This document shows, piece by piece, positions 5,901-8,294 of a stretch of 8,294 nucleotides of DNA. The DNA is taken from assembly GCA_031282235.1 (NCBI GenBank), contig JAITED010000128.1:1-8294 (forward strand). The letters run 5' to 3'. Each line of letters starts with the position of its first letter. Position 1 is the stretch's first letter. The notes beneath the pieces are model-generated. The model was not told the DNA's origin. It saw only the letters and a list, made by a program, of their open reading frames with translations, and did not search any database. This DNA is from Propionibacteriaceae bacterium (lineage in GTDB: Bacteria > Actinomycetota > Actinomycetes > Propionibacteriales > Propionibacteriaceae). The translations under genes and the position numbers were made by a program.

Positions 5901-6474
5901 GGAGGCCGCGATTGCGCGGGCGCGGGAGTTGGTGGAGTTACGGGCGGTGTACGGGTATTTCCCGGTGCGCTCGCGGGGGGATACGGTGCTGGTTTTGGGC
6001 GAAAATGGGGAGGAAAGGGCGGCGTTCGTATTCCCGCGCCAAACGCGTCCACCGTATCGCTGTCTTGCTGACTTTTTTGTTACGAGCGACGCAAATCAGG
6101 CAGCGCTGCTACCGCTGCAGTTGGTGAGCGTCGGGGCACGTTTCGCGCACGGCACGCAAGCGCTGTTTACGGCTAACCGTTACCGCGATTATCTGGAGTT
6201 GCACGGGCTAGGGATGCAGTTGGCTGAGGCGGGCGCTGAGTGGTTGCATAATCGGATACGCGCTGAACTGGGAATCCCGGCCAATCAGGGGGAGCGGTTC
6301 TCGTTTGGCTACCCTGCCTGCCCGGATTTAGCGCAGCGCCAGATTCTTTTTGACCTGCTGGGTGCGGAGCGTATCGGCGTATCGCTCACTGAGACGTTCC
6401 AGTTAGACCCGGAAGCCGCCACCGACGCGCTCATCGTGGCGCACCCACAAGCGCACCATTTCTCAGTTCGCTAG
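2956..6474 (+). CDS. metH: Cobalamin-dependent methionine synthase MetH
   Basis: MetH transfers the methyl group of 5-methyltetrahydrofolate to homocysteine through cobalamin, making methionine in the cytosol. Its 1172 residues contain all four modules. The homocysteine domain (to about 325) has DGAMGTEL and the zinc cysteines C231 (LNCATGP), C297 and C298 (DGCCGTTPE). The folate domain (about 340-605) has GERANVAGS and LDLCVDYVGRDG (383-394). The cobalamin module has a helical cap (about 636-720) and DVHDIG, with cobalt-ligating H737. The activation domain (about 934-1172) has the AdoMet motif RFSFGYPACPD, R1114 to D1124. Length is normal (E. coli 1227, M. tuberculosis about 1190). The Pro/Gly/Ser-rich linker (850-932) is odd and contains a perfect DNA hairpin. 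AGGGA at 2946-2950 favours ATG 2956; by homology ATG 2974 (MTIALRTAL) is also plausible. Confidence 0.97.
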   Translation: MGMLFGMTIALRTALTQRVLIGDGAMGTELERAGLSVDDFGGFEGCNEMLNLTRPDVIAAVHRSYLEAGSDFVLTNTFGCNVSALSEYGLAHRIAELAEAAAVIAREAANTAQRGAGESPRFVVADVGPGTKLPTLGQVTFQELCAGYATQIRAMAAVGIDAVLIETCQDLLQAKAAVIAAKRIRRELGIDLPIWASVTIEPNGTMLLGSDVSVALNVLEALGAEVIGLNCATGPDMMAPYLQVLARHATARLRCAPNAGLPELTATGPKYPLTPSAFAAALTDFTDRYGLAIVDGCCGTTPEHIRALATALSDRRARIRIPEPLPAISGLYETVSLKQDINYLAVGERANVAGSKAFREALLADDYEQAVAIAKRQTNTHVLDLCVDYVGRDGVRDMAELAARFATSIDQPVMLDSSVPAVMQAGLEHTPGRAILNSAHLEDAAKFARMAELAAEHGSAVVALTIDEQGMARTTERKLAVAERLLTELAAYGIAASDVLVDFLTYPITTGAAENRGDAAATIRAIAEFKQRHPEVGTVLGVSNVSFGIKPEARRVLNSVFLYEARQAGLQAAIVDAGKIMPLEAIPEPQVRIARDLIWNLGDAEYDPLSVFLAEFDDAEKPVGGQGKAGERYPGLSLSERLTRRIIAGDNDGLLADLDAAIACGRKPLDIINTELLEGMRQVGQLFGEARMQLPFVLASAETMKRAVTHLEPLIAQSGIATTKGTIVLATVRGDVHDIGKNLVDIILSNNGYRVVNLGIKQPIADIIAAALRENATAIGLSGLLVKSTVVMKDDLAEIARRGLSMRFPVILGGAALTRAYVDDQLAPSYPGVVRYAKDAFAGLSFMEEPAAKVVVSDTAQIPVSWTEVRAEPRLTMPVAVPQGAPGLGSRGVGGRAIISRTPGNVSATPPSRTPTDQAASRPESLPPAPILDPPFWGAHAIDVSIDELLAYLDLRTLLTAKWGLRAPDGFEQLLAEQKPRLEAAIARARELVELRAVYGYFPVRSRGDTVLVLGENGEERAAFVFPRQTRPPYRCLADFFVTSDANQAALLPLQLVSVGARFAHGTQALFTANRYRDYLELHGLGMQLAEAGAEWLHNRIRAELGIPANQGERFSFGYPACPDLAQRQILFDLLGAERIGVSLTETFQLDPEAATDALIVAHPQAHHFSVR
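5638..5664. repeat. Perfect 10-bp inverted repeat inside the metH linker
   Basis: GGGCGTGCGA (5638-5647) and TCGCACGCCC (5655-5664) are perfect complements around the 7-nt loop TAATTTC. The 27 bases are exactly nine in-phase metH codons, read GRAIISRTP (residues 895-903). No T-run follows, so it is not a terminator. It is the strongest hairpin I found in the window and lies inside a coding sequence, in the least conserved part of MetH. This resembles in-frame palindromic insertions such as the Rickettsia palindromic elements, though the family is not identified. Confidence 0.6.
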
Positions 6475-6499
6475 TCGGACTGCGACAATAGATGCCGTT

Positions 6500-7231
6500 A
6501 TGAATGCGTTAAATACAACCCGCCCTTTCGCGGTGCTTTGGGATTACGACGGCACTTTGGTGGACACCGAGGGGCTTTGGATTGATATTGAGATAGAGAT
6601 GATGGCCGAGTACGGCGTGGCTTGGACGCGGGAACAGGGTCATGCCTTAGTCGGCGCCAACGAACGCATGGCCTCTTTGGCGATGCTGTCATGCCTTGAT
6701 GACCCCCGAATCACCCCGGATGAGCTTTCGCAAGCGCGTGCCGACCGGGTGGCGGAACGGGTGAGCAGCCTGCCGTTGCCGTGGAAACCGGGCGCGGAGG
6801 AGTTGCTGGATGCCCTTTATGAGGCGGGTATCCCCTGCGCGATGTATTCAGCCAGCCCTGCCAAGGTGCTTGCTGCCGGGCTGTCGCGTATGAAACCGAA
6901 CCGTTTCGCGGTGGTGGTGGATGGCGAGATGGTCACCCGCGGCAAACCCGCCCCAGACGGCTACCTGTTAGCTGCGGGACGGCTGGGATACGCCGTTCGT
7001 GACTGTTTAATCGTTGAGGATTCTATTAATGGTACGGCGGCAGCGCGCACCAGCGGCGCGGTGGTGTTGGCTGTACCTGACCAGATGCCGCTGGATGAAT
7101 ACCCTGGTCAAGTGCAGGTGCCCACCCTAGCGGGGTTGAGCGTGGCCGATATACGGCGCTTTTTCGCTGCGGGAGCTGCGACCCGTAGCACCTTGACCAA
7201 TGTCCCAATCAACTCCAGCGCGGCGCGGTAG
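6500..7231 (+). CDS. HAD superfamily hydrolase, subfamily IA (phosphatase/phosphoglucomutase-like)
   Basis: This 243-residue cytosolic protein has all four HAD motifs. Motif I is WDYDGTLVDTE, with nucleophile D15 and acid/base D17. Motif II is the serine of YSASP (S117 or S119). Motif III is K149 in RGKPAPDGY. Motif IV is VEDSINGTAAA, with E173 and D174. The DGTLxDTE form and the helical cap between motifs I and II place it with beta-phosphoglucomutase-like, CbbY-like phosphatases. The substrate is unknown, probably a small phosphorylated metabolite. The last 20 or so residues look disordered and overlap the upstream side of the trmI start. It begins 26 bases after metH with no clear Shine-Dalgarno site; a GACAAT at 6484-6489 might be the -10 of a leaderless internal promoter, but that is weak. 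A HAD gene next to metH is, to my memory, common in actinobacteria. Confidence 0.9.
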   Translation: MNALNTTRPFAVLWDYDGTLVDTEGLWIDIEIEMMAEYGVAWTREQGHALVGANERMASLAMLSCLDDPRITPDELSQARADRVAERVSSLPLPWKPGAEELLDALYEAGIPCAMYSASPAKVLAAGLSRMKPNRFAVVVDGEMVTRGKPAPDGYLLAAGRLGYAVRDCLIVEDSINGTAAARTSGAVVLAVPDQMPLDEYPGQVQVPTLAGLSVADIRRFFAAGAATRSTLTNVPINSSAAR

Positions 7232-7241
7232 CGGGGTAGGT

Positions 7242-8120
7242 ATGAGTGGCGTATTACAACCGGGGGAGCGGGTCAGCATCATCGACCCTAAAGGCAACAA
7301 GCATTCGCTGGTGCTGGAGGTCGGAAAGGTGTTTCACACCACCAAAGGCGGCCTAGCGCACGATGAAATCATTGGCCGCTCCGAGGGCATAGTGGCCACC
7401 ACCACCGGCGGGCTAGAGTTCATGGTGTTTCGCCCCCTGCTAGCGCAGGTGATGGTGGGGATGCCACGCGAAGCCGCCGTAATCTATCCGAAAGACGCCG
7501 CCCAAATCGTGATGTGGGCAGACATCTTCCCCGGCGCAAAGGTGTTGGAAGCGGGTGCCGGTTCTGGGGCGCTCTCCATGGTGCTGCTGCGGGCGATAGG
7601 CCCCAGCGGGCACTTGTATTCATACGAACGCCGCCCCGAGTTCGCCGCCGTGGCGCGGCGCAACGTGTCAGATTTCATGGGAACCACGCCGGAGTATTGG
7701 ACGCTCACCACCGGCGACTTAAACGAAACCATCCAAGACATCCCCATTGACCGCGCGGTGCTAGACATGCTCGCCCCGTGGGAGTGTGTCGAAACCGTCG
7801 GGAACGTGCTCATCCCCGGCGGGATACTGTGCTGCTACGTCACCACCACCACCCAACTAGGCCGCGTGATGGACACCCTGCGGGCTCACGGCGGTTTCAC
7901 CGAACCGAACGCCGTAGAACCCTCGTTACGCGATTGGCACGCCGAGGGTTTAGCAATCCGCCCCGCCCACGCCAACTCCGGGCACACCGGTGTGCTAGTG
8001 TTCAGCCGCCGCCTAGCCCCCGGCGTGCAAGCCCCCATCCGTCGCCGTCGCCCCGCCCCCGGTGCCTACGGCGCCGATTACACCGGCCCCCTCCCCAAAA
8101 ACATGTACTTCCCCGAGTGA
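7242..8120 (+). CDS. trmI: tRNA (adenine-58-N1)-methyltransferase TrmI
   Basis: TrmI uses S-adenosylmethionine to methylate N1 of A58 in the T-loop of tRNAs. The N-terminal beta domain (GERVSIIDPKGNKHSL to about residue 75) is followed by the conserved YPKDAAQIV and a Rossmann methyltransferase core. Motif I is LEAGAGSGAL, with E103 and G105 to G109. Y128-E129 in YERRPEF binds the ribose of AdoMet, and DMLAPWE (175-181) is motif IV. The basic RRRRPAPGAYG tail is usual for actinobacterial members. The product is 292 residues from ATG 7242, which has a G-rich GGGG at 7233-7236 and lies 10 bases after the HAD stop. An earlier in-frame ATG at 7200 adds 14 residues, would overlap HAD by 32 bases and lacks a ribosome-binding site. 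In many actinobacteria the proteasome cluster follows trmI; here a tyrA-like gene does. Confidence 0.95.
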   Translation: MSGVLQPGERVSIIDPKGNKHSLVLEVGKVFHTTKGGLAHDEIIGRSEGIVATTTGGLEFMVFRPLLAQVMVGMPREAAVIYPKDAAQIVMWADIFPGAKVLEAGAGSGALSMVLLRAIGPSGHLYSYERRPEFAAVARRNVSDFMGTTPEYWTLTTGDLNETIQDIPIDRAVLDMLAPWECVETVGNVLIPGGILCCYVTTTTQLGRVMDTLRAHGGFTEPNAVEPSLRDWHAEGLAIRPAHANSGHTGVLVFSRRLAPGVQAPIRRRRPAPGAYGADYTGPLPKNMYFPE

Positions 8121-8143
8121 TAAAGCTGATAGCGTAGTAGCCC

Positions 8144-8294
8144 GTGGATGACGAATTGGAGAGCATCTCCCCGACACTGATTATCGGTACGGGGCTGGTG
8201 GGCGCGTCTATCGGGCAGGCGCTCTCGGCGCGGGGGGTCACGGTTTACTTAAACGATGTGCAGCGGGAGCACACTTTGATTGCGGCTTCTCGGG
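8144..8294 (+). CDS. tyrA: Probable prephenate dehydrogenase, N-terminal part (partial at 3' end)
   Basis: The first 50 codons read into the window edge. LIIGTGLVGASIGQALSARG contains the dinucleotide-binding GxGxxG (G-T-G-L-V-G) and the SIGxAL pattern typical of TyrA-type prephenate dehydrogenases, which oxidise prephenate to 4-hydroxyphenylpyruvate in tyrosine synthesis. An acidic residue (D in LNDV) follows at the end of the second beta strand, as expected for NAD preference. GTG 8144 is the likely start: an in-frame TAG lies at 8138-8140, and the only other early start would be TTG 8156. No strong ribosome-binding site is visible. It starts 23 bases after trmI in the same direction. Other Rossmann dehydrogenases cannot be excluded from so short a piece. 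Confidence 0.75.
   Translation, partial: MDDELESISPTLIIGTGLVGASIGQALSARGVTVYLNDVQREHTLIAASR

Noticed and set aside
7778..8137. Plus-strand alternative-frame ORF in the 3' half of trmI, rich in Arg, His and Pro
   Set aside because: It is a typical GC-skewed shadow frame. The trmI frame has continuous conserved methyltransferase sequence through the same bases.
1..8294. tRNA or rRNA genes, CRISPR arrays, complete insertion sequences, prophage genes
   Set aside because: I saw no cloverleaf, no regularly spaced repeat-spacer pattern, no terminal inverted repeats around the Rpn gene and no phage structural or integrase motifs.

Overview
This is a stretch of actinobacterial chromosome (Actinomycetota). 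The signs are a PAC2-family gene divergent from a cobalamin-dependent metH, an actinobacterial-type tRNA m1A58 methyltransferase (TrmI), a Gram-positive wall- or membrane-anchored surface protein, GTG start codons, and moderately high GC. As I remember it, the PAC2/metH divergent pair also occurs in mycobacteria (Rv2125/Rv2124c), with trmI (Rv2118c) not far away. The moderate GC and the surface-protein architecture suggest a host-associated member of the Actinomycetaceae (a Mobiluncus-like genus), but the genus is a guess.

Layout. Positions 2-763 hold the C-terminal part of a surface protein: a helical FIVAR-like segment, an Ig-like beta domain, a weak sorting motif, a membrane segment and a basic tail. 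Positions 764-1072 are non-coding apart from a possible 22-codon ORF. They carry two perfect DnaA-box sequences in direct repeat, an 18-bp palindrome and one arm of a 12-bp direct repeat. Positions 1073-1897 encode an Rpn-family (PD-(D/E)XK) nuclease/transposase-like protein, visibly AT-richer than its right-hand neighbours. A second 12-bp arm and a rho-independent terminator follow it. The PAC2 gene (2055-2885, minus strand) faces the Rpn gene across that terminator.

The right-hand part, 2956 to the end, is a rightward housekeeping run: metH (1172 aa, all domains present), a HAD-IA phosphatase (26-nt gap), trmI (10-nt gap or 32-nt overlap, depending on the start) and the first 50 codons of a probable prephenate dehydrogenase, tyrA. 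The spacing suggests co-transcription of at least HAD and trmI. In many actinobacteria trmI leads into the Mpa/ARC-Dop-Pup proteasome cluster; here tyrA follows it.

No clearly new multi-gene system is visible. The points most worth checking are the palindromic, possibly inserted, segment inside the metH linker; the DnaA-box/palindrome cluster upstream of the Rpn gene; the repeat pair flanking the Rpn gene; and the replacement of the proteasome cluster after trmI.
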